64,000 nt of DNA. It comes from Limanda limanda. Taxonomy: Eukaryota > Chordata > Actinopteri > Pleuronectiformes > Pleuronectidae. Every line of letters begins with the position of its first letter. Positions within the stretch are counted from its first letter, which is position 1. The stretch spans positions 9,721,739 to 9,785,738 of the forward strand of contig NC_083648.1 in NCBI RefSeq assembly GCF_963576545.1, given 5' to 3'. Positions 43,051 to 56,439 of the stretch are shown piece by piece. A model generated the notes under the pieces. The model did not search any database. It had not been told where the DNA came from and saw only the letters and a list, made by a program, of their open reading frames with translations. Position numbers and translations under genes: made by a program.

Positions 43051-46000
43051 CTCCTCAAGTTAAGTGCAATTAAAATGTAAAAAAAACATCAGCTACACAT
43101 TCTCTCGTCAGCAGCCACACGATGCAAAATAAAAACGATTCAGGTCAAATGAGTATGTGCTTATTGCATATGAATAAATTATAATAACTTGAACTGTCTC
43201 AGTCTTGTTGGTGAATTGATTTCCCTCTCATGGCCCCAGTGGTTTTATCTTGTTTCTTTCAGGAGGTGCAGCTACAGACTGGTGATGGACCCTCTTCAGG
43301 TGTCAGTGCCTTATGTACCGACTTGATAATGATTATCTGCAGCACTCCAGCAGCTTGCTCCCGATGAGCCAACACTGCTGCGACATGCATGATGCTACAC
43401 GGAGATAACATGGAGCAGCAACTTTTACAAACTCGTCACCTGAAACAAGGAATCACGTCACATCGCTCCTCAGTCTCCCTGTGAATCTGTGGAGAAGCCT
43501 CTGAGATCCAGGTTTCATTTCTCTTATCTGCAGCTTAATAAAAAAGTTTAACTGCAGATGTCTCCATTATGATTCATGAGAGGTGACTGGACACATGAAA
43601 AACGCAGGGAAGAGACATAATTCATCTCTTTAATCATCACTGTATTTTCAATATTTCATTTAAATTTAAATAAATCAGTGCGTTTTTTTAATACCGTTTT
43701 AATTATAATGTTTATTCACATTTAAATGTTGATTTGAGGACATATTTGATTCTTATGAGAGAAAAGCTTGTACTGTTATATTTAGATTTATAGCGAAATT
43801 CCTGTGCTTTGACTTGTTAATACATTTCCTGTAACTGTCTACATATGGTTTATTTTAAAGTACTATTCAAAATCTTTATACTGCAGCTGAATTAAATATG
43901 TATTATACAGTGACACAATAGTTAGTTTTCTTTATTTTGTGAATTGAATGCTAAAGATTTTTTATGTTTATTACATTAAAAAAAATGTGGAAGCCAGGGC
44001 CTGTATCCGACAAGACAAAAAATATTTAATTTACTTAACAAGGCTGTAAAAATACATTATAAAACATTTCGGTAGTTTAAGGTTGTAACTGTCTATTCAA
44101 TATATATTAACAGGACAATTTAAAGCAATAGTTATTTTCTAAAAGCAAAACAAATATCATACTTTCTAATTAAGGTATCCATTTTGTATAGACTCTTAAG
44201 GAATGAATGAATAATAGACGGCCTCTTACAATAATGGATTATGGAATATTACGTAATATATGTGGGCCCATTTATTCAAGTATTATATAACTTAGGTATA
44301 ACAATTGGACATTTCCATATCCCAAGTTATTGAGATACAGAACGATCTCAAAGAAAATACAGATTGAATCTTGAGCAGTTTAGTCCCCACAAAAAAAAAA
44401 AAGATAAGACAACTTATGAATAAAGCATCAGGCTCATTGCACAAATTCCTTCCTTTGGTGTAATTGTGATAGAAATGTACTTATAAATAGTGAGTTTGTC
44501 CTAATCCTTGAATCTGCTGTCTCCTGTGTATTAGTCCCACGTTCCTGCTGCTGGAGGCTTTAGATCGTTGACCTATTTGCCTTCATTTTTTATGGAAGAC
44601 CCAGTTAAGTTTTATACCTGCGCGGCTCAGTGTCTCCTCGTCCTCTGCTGACTGGCAGCCTGTCCAGAGCTGCTGGAGCAAAGGCTGCTGGGAGGCCTCG
44701 AGCGTCAGACTCTCCTGTTTGAAGTGGTAGATGATTAAACGGGGCCATGACAGGTGTAAAAGCAACCTTTGTCATTTTGGACATGCGGCGTCCTTGCTTC
44801 CTCGGCTCGCCCACTACACGGAACGCCCTGCTCACCTGCCTGCTTAAACTGAGTGTGTGTGACTGTGTGTGTGTGAACCACAATGCTAGAAGCAGAGTTT
44901 GTGCAGGCGCCTTGAGGCTGGACCACCACCCCCGCTCCCTGTCAGCTGCATGTGATGAATGAAAGGTAAAGTCTGTAGGTTTGTGGCATAAAGATCAAGA
45001 AGGCGAATATCCACAAATCACACTCCTGCACCATAGACTCAGGCTCGGCTGTGCCTTGAGAAAGATGGAGGCACATGCACGTGTCACACTGGGTTATTAT
45101 TTGTGTCTCCAGCAGCTCCAGTTTATCACTGCCTGGTGCCATGCTGTCATATCTCATTGACACAGGACTCTGAGTCCATTTGACCTATTGTCTTAACTCC
45201 AATCACACATCAGCTATAACACATATTGTTGTCTTACACTCGGTGTGTATCGGTTTGTGATGCTCTTGTCTCGGCCGTGTGTCTTCTCCCTTGAAGGAGC
45301 TTTGATACGAGCAGGACTATCCCAGTGGCACCAAGATAAAAAAGAATAAAAGTGTTGTTGTGCACACTTTAAGATGTGATACAAGATGCAGTTTGTTCTG
45401 ATATCACGTCGAGTTCAGATTCAAACACGGCAGCTTTGATAGGACAAACCGAGGCGGCGCTCGGTGCTGTGTGATGTCAGGGATTAGGAGGATTAGCAGA
45501 GCAAAGCAGAGCTGTGTGTAATTATCACATTCATTTGCACACTTTTTCAGGATGTGCTTAGTCATATTGGATGTGGAATCAAGCGGATAAGCAGGAGAGT
45601 CTCTTTCCGCATTTGTTAATAAAATAAATTTGTACACTTTTCAAGCTGTGCTACGATTTTGATGAAGAATTCAAGTTATTTATCAAAGACCTAAGTCCTT
45701 TTACTTTTATTTTATATCCCATTATGAACTGTTGACATACAGCTCCCCTGGTGTTGTTATTTTTCCATTAAAGAGATGTGACCTCTTTTTATGACACATA
45801 TACGAAAATAAATTTGTTATGTTTCCAAATTTAAGCATAGAGCAGGAGATTTCAAATGTTTCAAAGTGTAACTTAGCCTCTATGTAGTTTACTTTAAGTC
45901 AGGTGCCGAATCTCCTCAGCATTTAGGGGATTTCAACAAGTGGTGATAACTTCTGCCACTTTTGGTTTCACGTCAAAGAAACCCCGCCTGGAAAAAGCCA

Positions 46001-46649
46001 GTAGTCAGATAAGGTCTCCATCCATCACCTATAAAACTCAAGTGTTTAAAAAGCTATTAAAACAAGATAAGGCGGAGGTGCACAATTCAACACACTTAGC
46101 CACTAATTCCATTTACGGTGGGACCACTACAGGGTTACAGTAATGACAGATGTAATAAAATAAAAACAATAAGAAAAAGTCCAGTCTATAGCTGCAGGTT
46201 TATTTTTGGGTGACCTCTCTGTTCTCTTAAAAAATGACTAATGTGTTTTGTAAAAAAGACTCTGAAGACATTTGTATATAATCTGACTTTCAGACGGGCC
46301 TAAAGCAGCTAACAAGCTAAATCTGAGGGCTCATGAAATGAATTGAAGATATATTTTTATGTCAAATATTTTCTTGACTTGTGAAAAACAAAATGTTTCC
46401 AACAATCTCAGAGAAATCCCAAACTTTACTCAAGGACGTTCTATTTTGGTCATATCTGCTGTACGAAGGAGAAACACACTGCTCACCAGTCAGGGGTTTT
46501 TCTCCTCTCACTGTTTGTTTGATCATTCGTTGCAACATTGAATCAATAACACACTGACACTCTTATGTCTCGCTGCCAAATATAAAGCTCAAACCAACCG
46601 TTAATTTGGTTATATCAACAGAAAGACAGACAGCTAATTTGCCTCTGAA
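43051..46649. other. gata6 upstream flank, no gene seen
   Basis: No exon is supported. 43600-44480 is strongly AT-rich. 44520-45260 is of mixed composition and repeat-poor. Frames at 45940-46143 and elsewhere have no family resemblance. Confidence 0.45.
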
Positions 46650-46765
46650 TGGATTCGAAAAAAAAGGTATAACATGGTAGTTGGTGAGCTGGCTGTTACC
46701 TTTGGATAGATTCACAGAAGCTGATTCCCTCTTCTACAGTCTTTGTACGAAGCTAAGCTAGCTGA
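46650..46765 (-). repeat. Teleost 'GTTAGCTTAGCAT' repeat, copy 2
   Basis: In reverse complement this gives AGCTAGCTTAGCTTCGTACA, AAGACTGTAGAAGAGGGAA, GAATCTATCCAAAGGTAACA and GCCAGCTCACCAACTACC, the block order of the repeat at 6262. Confidence 0.65.
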
Positions 46766-49700
46766 TGCTACATAGGCTTCTGCTATCATCGTCCACACAA
46801 GCGTTTTAGCTCCTTATCAGTAATTGTCCCCCTTCATACTAACATAGCCGACATGAAATAGTAAAAGCACATGATCATTCATGTACACCGGGCATGTGCG
46901 TTACGTGTAAACAGGAAGTAGATTGTCTACTTTGGGTTTGGTTGCGTAGTTACAAAAAATACGAATAAGAAACAGCAATGGTGAAAAGTACGAGCAGGGA
47001 TTTCTTTTCTCGGACTGACGATGATTTGGAACTGTGACTGAGTCGCTGAGTCGTGGCTGATAAGAACCAACCAGGAAGTGAACATGGGGGCGTCTGGGTC
47101 ATTGTTTCCAAATGGCTCCGTTTCTGTGTTTTCAAACCAAAACGGCACCAGAAGCATTTCCAAACTTCTTAGTTTCAGGCCCTCGGAAACTCTTCAGTAC
47201 TGTAAAAAGCAAAAACAGAAACATCACAGTATCGATGCATCTTAAAACAAACATATGTGGATGTAGACTAATTTAACTCTTTCGAAAGAAAGCAAATAAG
47301 CAAAACTCCCGAATCCACTATTTTGAAAGAAATAAACTACATAGATACTCCAAATTTTGTTGGTCATTTCTCTAAAAGATATAGTTTTGTATACTTTTTG
47401 GGTTTCAGATTGTTTCATCCCATGTCTGGCTTGCGTCCTGAAGTTTGGCGTCCGCCACCGCACAACAATTGATTTGAGATCAAACACAAAGCGCGAGATT
47501 TCGACAAGTGGAAGACGTCTGGCCGCCCGTCTCCCTGTCTCTGCGTCTCTGGAAAACAGTGCCTCATCACTCGCGTAGATTCAGCTGCCGTGTTATTGTT
47601 TCCACACCAATGTCTCCATCCTGTGGAGCCAGCCCCTCTCTATGTGTTTTGTCTCAGGGGAGAAGGTCAGGCCTCCAGTACACTTTGTGATTTTCCCTGA
47701 ATCAGCTGTGTGGAGCCGCGGGCCGAGAGAAAACAGCCTTGGGGCCGCGGCGACGTCACTGATAGCAAAACAGAGACAGGTTTGGAGGTGGTGGTGGTGA
47801 CACTCGGGCCTGAGACTCATTGTGTGGACAGAGCACACGGTTAACTGCCCATAAGCCCAAATGCAGAGGTGGTAACAAGATATGTATGTGTCAAAATAAC
47901 AGTTTCTCCAATTAGGAAGTGCCAAAAGTTGGGCCGTGACCTTCTATAGCTACGGTTAAAGTTTCCTTCTACATGGAAAACGTGTTCCAATGCGTCTGTA
48001 GCTTTTCAGTTAGAAGAACAAATAAGCCCTCTGAGATCTGATAAGATTTGAGCTTCACTCAAATGGGTCTGGAGCGCCAGCAGACATGGCCGCCTTTGCG
48101 CGGCGTTTGTCCTTCCATGACCGCACAACCTCCCCTTGTCTCAGCCGTGCACACTCAACACACTCAACACACTCAACACACACACACGCGCACCCGCACA
48201 CCACAGCTCCCCTTCCGCACACATTAAACACACTCTCAGTCTGACTTGGAGGTTTCTGTCGCCCTCTCCTCCGCTTGAGTCAGTTGCCAGACAATGAAAA
48301 CACTGAGAGGCAGTTTCTATGGCGTGACCAGGGCTTTTGTTTGCCTGCAAAACATATGCATTCTACATGCTCCAATTATGGTTTTATCAGATCGCTGTCA
48401 AACACACCAATCACGCGCCTTCCTTTGTGCCCGCTCTAACGGTGTGTACTGTACCATGCGGAGCAGTGGCTCGCCGTGTTTGCGTGTTTGCCCATGGTGG
48501 GAGTATAATATCCCAGACTGGTTTGTGTCCCTGTTGGCAGAAAACACACACGGCTCGGTCAAGAAAAAACAATGTGTCACAATCCCTCCTGCCTGACGGT
48601 AACAGATTGGTTTCAAATGCAGAACTTCCTTGTGTGAATATTGCAGCGAAATGAAACAGGAGCAGTGTTGGCCTTCTGCTGGTATCTGACAAACATGCCC
48701 AGTTTCAGCCCTGACCGCCAACCACTGGGTCTCCTATTTGAATAAAGAGAGAGGCCATATCAGGGGGATCTGCAGCACGTACAGTCAAATCCCTCATTGT
48801 GACTCGAACCGTACGCTTCAACAAAAGGAGGCCGAGACCGATCTGACCGGCCATCGGCTCAGCTCTCGAACCGGCACGACTTCCGCTCAGCGACAAAGTC
48901 ACGTCCACATTGGCAGTTATTTCTCAAGAATGCTGTTATCTGAAACTGAAGTTGTGTAACCCTTTTTTAAAATGTAAAGACTCTGGCGCACCTGTAAATG
49001 TTAAGGGACAATTTTATCAATCTATGAATTTAAATCTTAAAAATCTAATTTGAGTCTGTCCCAAACAAAACAAAATCCAATCAAATCTTTCTTTTCAAAA
49101 CGAGACGCCCCCTAGCTTGACCCCCGCCGTTATCCCCACTGACACAAAGACGAACCCTGGCCTGAGTGCGTGTGTGTGTGTGTGTGCGTGTGTGTGTGTG
49201 TTGTGATAGAAGCCAGTCAGCAGCTATAGGTGCTTAGGCTCCACTAAGTCCAGTGTTTACAGATCTGCAGGAACACAACCTTGTAGCCTCTTGATGTTGC
49301 ATCCAGGCAGCCAGACATCACTGAGGCTTGAGGTCTGGACTGAGGGATATTATCCTTCCAACATGATTAACACAACATGATAAAGCCGCTGAAGCTCCAG
49401 CTGCTATCTAAAGCACAACGACGTGACATTATTCAAACAAAAAGGTTGGAATAAGACGATACTTAACTTTTGTCTTTTAAATTCTTCTGACTTTTGTGTT
49501 TATCTGCTGCAGTAGATTAACAACGACTGACCAGGGTTTGAAATCTCTTTCTAGGAGGTGAATGCAATTTCCTTTCTAGGAACTGAATTTATTACCAGAA
49601 TGTATTTTTCCACAAATAGTGTTTTCATTCTTCTGAAATTCACAGATTGTCAAGTTTTCATTCAGTAGAAAGTAGAAAGTGTTTACTGGAACTTGTAACT

Positions 49701-50122
49701 TCAGTGAAATAACCTTTTAACTTACTTAAAATTTCTTTCAGTAAATATATTCAGCAAACATATAAAATACAAATATACTTTCAACACGACATGAGTCATA
49801 ATCCATCACAAAGGAAAATGTAGAACCACGTCTTTATTTACAGTTTACTGACATTGGAAAGATTGATATGGTTATGTTGGGTGGGTTATCTTTATTGACG
49901 TATCACAGGAAGAAGCAGAATCTTTTTGGGGCAAAATGCATGTTTGCATTACTGCTTTTAGAAAAGATGATTGATACGATTCTTACTTGTGTGTTAAATG
50001 TGGAACTGGTACTATAGAAGGCAATTAGTGTTGAGCTTAGCACAAACAAGAGGTGGATACTGCACGACCTGTGTGAAGGCATCAAACTCCACTCGTGTAA
50101 TATAGGCCACCTGCTGCTGTTA
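46766..50122. other. gata6 upstream flank, no gene seen
   Basis: No exon is supported. It contains a CACTCAACA tandem tract (48148-48180) and a (TG)n run with one interruption (49168-49201). Confidence 0.45.
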
Positions 50123-50187
50123 CACACACACACATACACACACAAACACACACAAACACACACACACAAACACACACGCACACACAA
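50123..50187. repeat. Interrupted (CA)n microsatellite
   Basis: CA units broken by A and T insertions. No gene overlaps it. Confidence 0.93.
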
Positions 50188-50639
50188 TGATTTCTGGGAT
50201 GGTGGTTACGCACTGGTCTAGGCCTTCAACTTCCTATGGGTGGGAATGGAGCATGTGACAGTATATAGGCGACAATTTATATAGATTTTCCTTATATTGT
50301 CACGTGAACACAGTAAGCAGACTACTTGATTACTATGAGCAAACTATTTAAACATTTATTTGAGTGGGAAAAATTCTCTCACAAGCTTTTTGACCCATTT
50401 AAGTGATTAATGACTGTAGCCGTGATCATTTAAACATTTTTCTCTTTACTGGGAGGTTCATGATACATGGAATGTAATGTAACTTCCCATTTAACAATTA
50501 CTGTAATAAATAGTAATTGCTGATTTTCAATCATGAATACTGACGTCTGTAAATACACACTTAAATACATTTCCCATATTATAACACTCATTCTTGCCAA
50601 AAGTGCCTTTTGAGTACTTAAAGCTTTATGTACTAATTT
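50188..50639. other. gata6 upstream flank, no gene seen
   Basis: This is AT-rich sequence with nothing I can name. Confidence 0.4.
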
Positions 50640-50790
50640 CTAGATTATTACTGAGCTTTAGAGAGCTTGGTAGGAAGGTCTTGTTTGTGGAGAAGCTAGC
50701 TGTTTGCCTCTGCTTCCAGTCTTTTTGCTAAGCTAGGCTAATCCTCTCCTGGCTAAAGCACTCAACTTAACGGCAGGATGTCAAAAAGAG
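50640..50790 (-). repeat. Teleost 'GTTAGCTTAGCAT' repeat, copy 3
   Basis: In reverse complement: GATTAGCCTAGCTTAGCAAA, AAGACTGGAAGCAGAGGCA, AACAGCTAGCTTCTCC and TAAAGCTCAGTAATAATC, matching the family order. Confidence 0.68.
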
Positions 50791-51786
50791 GAATCACTCT
50801 TTTCATTGTACTCTCAAAGAGAAATTGAATTAATTTATTTCACAAAATTTTGAACAATTCTTTTTAAGGACCTACACTGTCTGTGTTATGAAAAACACAA
50901 GATGATGTGAGACGCATCTTACTCCGCTATGTTAAACACATTAAGGTGTAATGTAGCATGAGCAGAGTTCTTATCACGCTGCGTGTTCGTACTGCAGAAC
51001 AACACCTTGACATTACCTCATCGTGTAGCAGCATGTGCTGCTGTACATGTGAGTCATTCATCAGAGTCCCCTACACCTCGGACTTTCGCCCCAGAGTAAA
51101 GTACCTGGAGCACTACATGTCAAACAGGGTTCCTCTTAACTTTGTACAAGACATCTTTACGTCTCTGCGTTTTATGGCAGGAAGGATAAAGGTCACCACG
51201 AAGGTCGTTTAAAAAGATCCAGGGAGGGAGAGGACGAAACTGCGCACAGAGTCTGCGTAGGAGAGAAGGAAGCACAGAGGGATGAATAGAGGGAGGGAGA
51301 GGAAGGAGAAGAAGGAGAAAGAATTACGACTGGAAGGGAGGCTGCTTTCCAACACCACTCACGGTGAAGGCTGGTGTGTGTGAAAGCCGCACTGTAGGAG
51401 CATGCACACACAAACACACACCTTTGCGGGTTTCCTACCTGTGACTCAGGTCAGTGGGAGTCTCATGAGCGAGAGGCGCTAATCAGTAACAGTATTATAT
51501 GGCTGTGTTAATAGTTAACGTGGCCCCTAGACACTGTGCCCCTGGCTCAAGCACCTGCAGCCCCTTTTACAGGCATCATCCACCGAGAGAACAAATAGTC
51601 TGAATGCTTGTTGGGCACATCGCTTTTACACAAACCATCGTTTCCTCAGTCAGCAGGTGGCTGGTGAGAGAAGTCTGCAGGAAAAAAGAAAGATCTGGGG
51701 TTTACGAGGTTAATAACTCAAGTTCAAACTCTGCCATTAGCTCCATAAACATTTGGCGTGTGCAACTTTACTGCTAACTATATTCT
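50791..51786. other. gata6 upstream flank, no gene seen
   Basis: No exon is supported. A purine-rich stretch at 51215-51330 (GGGAGGGAGAGG type) is notable. The 84-codon frame at 50958-51212 shows no recognised domain. Confidence 0.4.
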
Positions 51787-51804
51787 TCTCCTCTCTCTCT
51801 CTCT

Positions 51805-51835
<31 letters not shown>

Positions 51836-51927
51836 CCTCTCCCTCTCTCTCTCCCTCTCCCTCTCCCTCTCCCTCTCCCTCTCCCTCTCCCTCTCCCTCT
51901 CCCTCTCCCTCTCCCTCTCTCTCTCCC
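51787..51927. repeat. (CT)n / (CCCTCT)n compound microsatellite
   Basis: CT units interleaved with at least ten CCCTCT hexamers. Polypurine-polypyrimidine DNA of this kind can form triplexes. Confidence 0.97.
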
Positions 51928-52033
51928 ACACACAAGGCCTTCTGGCTTCACACTCTAGAACAAATGTATCTTTGACAAACACTGTTGTAAAAAAGAAAAA
52001 GTCTTGTAGCTGCTTCTGGATCAGCTCCCGCTC

Positions 52034-52036
<3 letters not shown>

Positions 52037-52111
<75 letters not shown>
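52037..52111. repeat. (CT)n microsatellite
   Basis: About 35 CT units, 110 bp after the previous polypyrimidine array. A short CA run follows at 52172-52189. Confidence 0.97.
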
Positions 52112-52114
<3 letters not shown>

Positions 52115-52669
52115 CACACATGCAAACGTGCACTGGCAGGCCCCATATCTGTACAAAAAAACAAAAAAAAAAAGACACACACACACACAAACACATGCCT
52201 CCCTCTGCTTTTGATAGATACCGGCGAGCTCGGGTCAGGCTAACCTTGTGGTGACCCACCGGCTCCATCTCCTGTAGTGACCTCTCCCAGCACCTGCTCA
52301 GGCCCATCCCTGCTGCCAGGCCAACCAAACCACACCACGCTCACCAGCACCTAAAGCCACAGAAAGCCTCCAACGCCCTGAGACGCTTCAGCTTCCAGGT
52401 TCCCTTCTCCTCCCATTGGTTCGAGAGAGCTTCTCTTTTTTTTTTATTTTAGTATTCTCCACGTCCGAGCGGCATTGATCTCCAGTCTCAAAGTCCAAGA
52501 GCCTGATGCGAATGTAGTGACATCAACAGAGCACTAAGGCAATGTTAATGCTTCTCTATCCAGGCAGATGGAGGTGTGTGTGCACAGTGCAAACAGACCC
52601 TTGTACTGAGGAGACCGAGCCGGAGCAGTCGGCAGTGCCAAAAAAGAAAAAAAAGAATCTAGGCTAATG

Positions 52670-52985
52670 TCTGTTTCTCCCTCGAAATTGTTTTTTGATA
52701 AGTGAATATCAGGAGATAAGTGTTGTCACCGTCCTATCTGCAAAGCGGAAGCCAGCTCGATAAATCTCCTCTGTAATCTAATGGGAGTCCTGGGCAGCGG
52801 CTGCCATCGAGGGAATCCCGTCTGCCGCCCTGAGCCCAGGGGAAGATCCAGTCCCATTAAAGACCTTAGCCAACTCTGTCAACTTGTAGGAATTGATTCG
52901 ATCTTTACATTAAACAAATGGCTATCGCCGCTCGTTCAGGATTACTTTGGATTTGTTGACATATTGAAGTGATCCTGATAGCCTC
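52670..52985. promoter_or_regulatory. Candidate upstream enhancer with three GATA sites
   Basis: TGATAAG (52696-52702), AGATAAG (52714-52720) and CTATCT, the reverse of AGATAG (52734-52739), fall within 44 bases. The next 240 bases are repeat-free, evenly composed and contain blocks such as GATCCAGTCCCATTAAAGAC and GTCAACTTGTAGGAATTGAT. It lies about 13 kb upstream of gata6. Function and conservation are inferred. Confidence 0.4.
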
Positions 52986-54839
52986 TGCCAGTAGTGGCTC
53001 TGTATCTGTGTAACACAGCAGGTGCAACACAGTGGAATACTATGTGTTCTGTGGTTCAAATGTTGACTTCTCTTTCGGGTGACAATATACAATTTGTAGA
53101 TATACTTATTTTTAGTAATTGAACGACCAATAAAGTTAATTTGATGATTTTTTTATCGAGTTGATCAAAAATCCTCCTTGATGATGTTGGAGATTTATAT
53201 ATATTTTTTTAATATTGCTTTTGGAATTACCTATTTTTTCTATTTTAATCTGTTTCTATTTTTTTTCAAAATTTGTCTTTTAACTTTACTCAGACCTAAT
53301 TCTCAGTAGTCTGTTTTTTCATTTCCACAACCATACTCATTTAAACCTCAGAGTCTTTGACTTTAACCTCAATATTTTCAGTTCCTATATTAAATGTTTT
53401 ATTCTAAACTCCCATTTCTGTGTGAAAGCTATTAACTTTATCTGCTCAAAATCTATCTCAGGCTTTAGACGACTTCTCCAGCAGTCGGCTTTGAGACTAC
53501 TTCTGTTTTCATGTGTCACCATTCTTGTTAGGTCGAGAAGCAGTTTTTGAAAAAACACCTCTGTGTTTTTGTAATTTACTCCAACATCTGGGATTTAAAA
53601 GAAAAGTTTATGAGCAACGGTGACAGGAAATCAAACCTGGATGATAAACAACTTCTTTATCAGGCCTAAATTTGAATGCATTTCCTGCAAGAGTCATTTA
53701 ACGACAGACGTTGGAGTTTCTAGACGTTTACCAACAAATCATCGGCTCTGACCACGACCATTAGACTCAATGGGAATCGTTGTAAGTTAATTTGCTTTCT
53801 AAACTGACTTCATTTGAAGACAATGGCTGCTGAGATGGAGGCATGTTCAAGAACTGGTCAATTGGATCAGTCGACCCCTCCACCTTCTCGGTGTCTTCCT
53901 GATCTTTTGCTGTGACAACAATCCCACTCGCCGAGCTGGAGACGAGAAGGGTCCCTCCCTCCCCTCCCCTCCCCTCCCCTCCCCCCCCGCTGACCCGGGA
54001 TCCCAGGGGTTGTTGGTGTTAAGTAAACTTTGTCGGGCCACGCAACAGTCTCCAGCAGAGAAATGTCTCTCTGCTCATCAGGAGACCTTCTCCATGACCC
54101 CCCACCTCTCCGCCTTGGCATTCCTCCTCCACACCACACCACCTCCCCGACCCACCTTTCTCTTCATCCACCCTCCCCCCCCCCCCGGCCGCCCTGTATA
54201 CGTTGCCTTGAGTCCTGCTCTCTCTCCCAGCAGCCTCGGTCGGCCCGGCTGCTGCTGTCTCCTGCGCTGGAGACAGCCTATCAGGGGCCTCACGTCATCA
54301 GTCTCCAGGACGTGGGCGACAGAGATTACTAGCTACTATCGGGGAGAAGGGGGGGTGGGGGGGCATTTTAAGTGGACGCTCCTTTCTCTCACCATAACGA
54401 AACCCTGATGGGACATTCTATCTGTCTGGTAGCGTTCCTGGCCGAGCAGAAAACCCAGAGGAGAGAGAAGTTGAAACTTGTTGCTGTAAACACGAAGCGA
54501 GTTTCGGCCCAAACAAGAGGTTTGGAATAACAGCACAGAATAGTGCAGCTATGCTATCAAGTACCAGATGCTGCTTTTCCCAGGCTGCACGCCGAGACCT
54601 TCAGGGGTTTGAACTGACTGTCGGGTTTTTTTCTTTATGAAAAAATTCCTCCAGCACAGGTTGAAAATACTCCATGAAAATCAATATGTTCACTTCTCTC
54701 TCTGACTGAGACACAAAGCAAAAAGCCAATAAAAAATTTAATTAATTTTAGTTATTGATTGGAGAAATTTCACCTTTTTGCCAAGAGTTATGCGAGAAGA
54801 TTAATTATTAACTTGTGAAATAAATAATGACGTTACAGC
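52986..54839. other. gata6 upstream flank, no gene seen
   Basis: No exon is supported. A CCCCT-type tract lies at 53953-53989, a C-run at 54173-54186 and a G-run near 54346-54363; these create Pro- and Gly-rich false frames. Confidence 0.45.
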
Positions 54840-54975
54840 GATTTAGCATAGCTTAGCATAGCATGCCATACCATAAAGACTGAAAACAGCTAGCTCTAAC
54901 CGAAAATTGGGCCTACTTGGTCAGAACCATAAATCTTGTTTGCATAATCCATTCAAAGAGCAAAGTGTAGACAAG
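54840..54975 (+). repeat. Teleost 'GTTAGCTTAGCAT' repeat, copy 4
   Basis: TTAGCATAGCTTAGCATAGC, ATAAAGACTGAAAACAGC, GCTAGCTCTAACC, then AAATCTTGTTTGCATAATCC, follow the order of the copy at 6262. Confidence 0.62.
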
Positions 54976-56439
54976 TTGTGGTTAAAGGATGTTACGTGCT
55001 GAACTATTTCTTTCTCACTTTATGCTAACGTCACTTTCATGGCATTTAGTTCAAACATGAACTATGAGCAGCTGAGTGAGAAAGTTTGAGATATTGGGAA
55101 TTTATGACAGAATTAATAATCTTTTAGAAGCTTCTGGTCCTTTGAAGGAATAGTTTGACAAAATGGAGCTTTACTATGAAGTTGGCTAAGATAACTAGCA
55201 AGATGTATATATTCACTGTTCAGATATAAAAGTATATAAAAGTGTTATCACTGTCAAACTATTTTTTAAACGTTCAACCACCAGGCAATTCACCCTGGGA
55301 AGAATTAAAACTGGACTGGAAACTGTTGCATGTTGCTAGATTTGCCTTTTGCTTTCTATTGGAGAACTGTTTTTTTTAAAATTCCGGCCTCAATGTTTCC
55401 ACTGGACTGGGAGCTTTGAAAGAACATGTCTCCCTCGGCCAGGTGGTGTGAAGCTGTCTAACTCTCAAGCCCCTGTCATCCGCTCTGTCTAGAACATGGA
55501 GCCCTGGGATATTTGTGTATCACGTATTGATTTGGAGGTACAACCCTCGGCTGTAAACCAAAGATAAATAAGTTAGGCATTAACTCTTTTTTTCCAGGGG
55601 TCACTCTGAGCCTATTTCACATAGCCTAGATGGAACACACCTGGAAAAAAAAAAAAAAATGCCTGCCCGTGTGATGGACTCTGGAATATTGATTTTTTTC
55701 TCTCTCGGAACAAAAAAAAAAAAAGGGCCTTTGCAGTCAGTGTTTCCCTCTGAGCTCAGATAGGGCTGCGACATTCCCGTCTACTCCCTCCAAGGTTACT
55801 GCCGGCTCAGCGGAGGCCAGCACCTGTCAGATGGACGCTTGTTTTGCTACACAAGGTGTCTTTGTGGCGCTCGCTGTCTCCACAGAACACACTTTTTTCT
55901 TCCAGTGACGGAAAGAAATTGAGGGAAAGAAACAAAAATAAAAAAAGGAGCACTCAGGGAAGGGTGGTGGTGGGGATTCAGACAACTCTGGCTTCGGGGA
56001 GATTCCTTGTTATCTCTGTCTCCGGGTTTACAAGGATTACAAACTGTTGAACTCTCATACACTGATCCCCCCCCCCCCAGAAGAGGCCTTGTTTTAACAA
56101 AAAATCCTGAGCCGGCAAGAAACGCAGGACGACACAATCATCAACGCCGCCTTGTTTGCTTTGCTGAGTGTGGTGAATGTGATGCAGTTTACCCTCGTTG
56201 ATTAAGTACGTCTACCTCATTGTTCTGCATACTCGTCGTGGTGTGAAACCAATCACGTCGAAAAAAGACCTCCAGTGCTATTGGTTAATTATTTGAAGAA
56301 TTCACCAGTGGCTACGACGGCAGCGATTAAAGCTTAATTCTCACAGAAATGCACCGAAAATGTGAAAATACTTTGCTTTTTGTGTGATTTCACCCATTTA
56401 AATACAACTTACTTCAGATTTCAACACGTCTTTTCTCTA
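54976..56439. other. gata6 upstream flank, no gene seen
   Basis: No exon is supported. A-runs lie at 55648-55660 and 55712-55724, and a C-run at 56068-56079. Confidence 0.4.

Noticed and set aside
51737..52214. Open frames of Ser-Leu and Arg-Glu repeats
   Set aside because: They are translations of CT and CCCTCT arrays.
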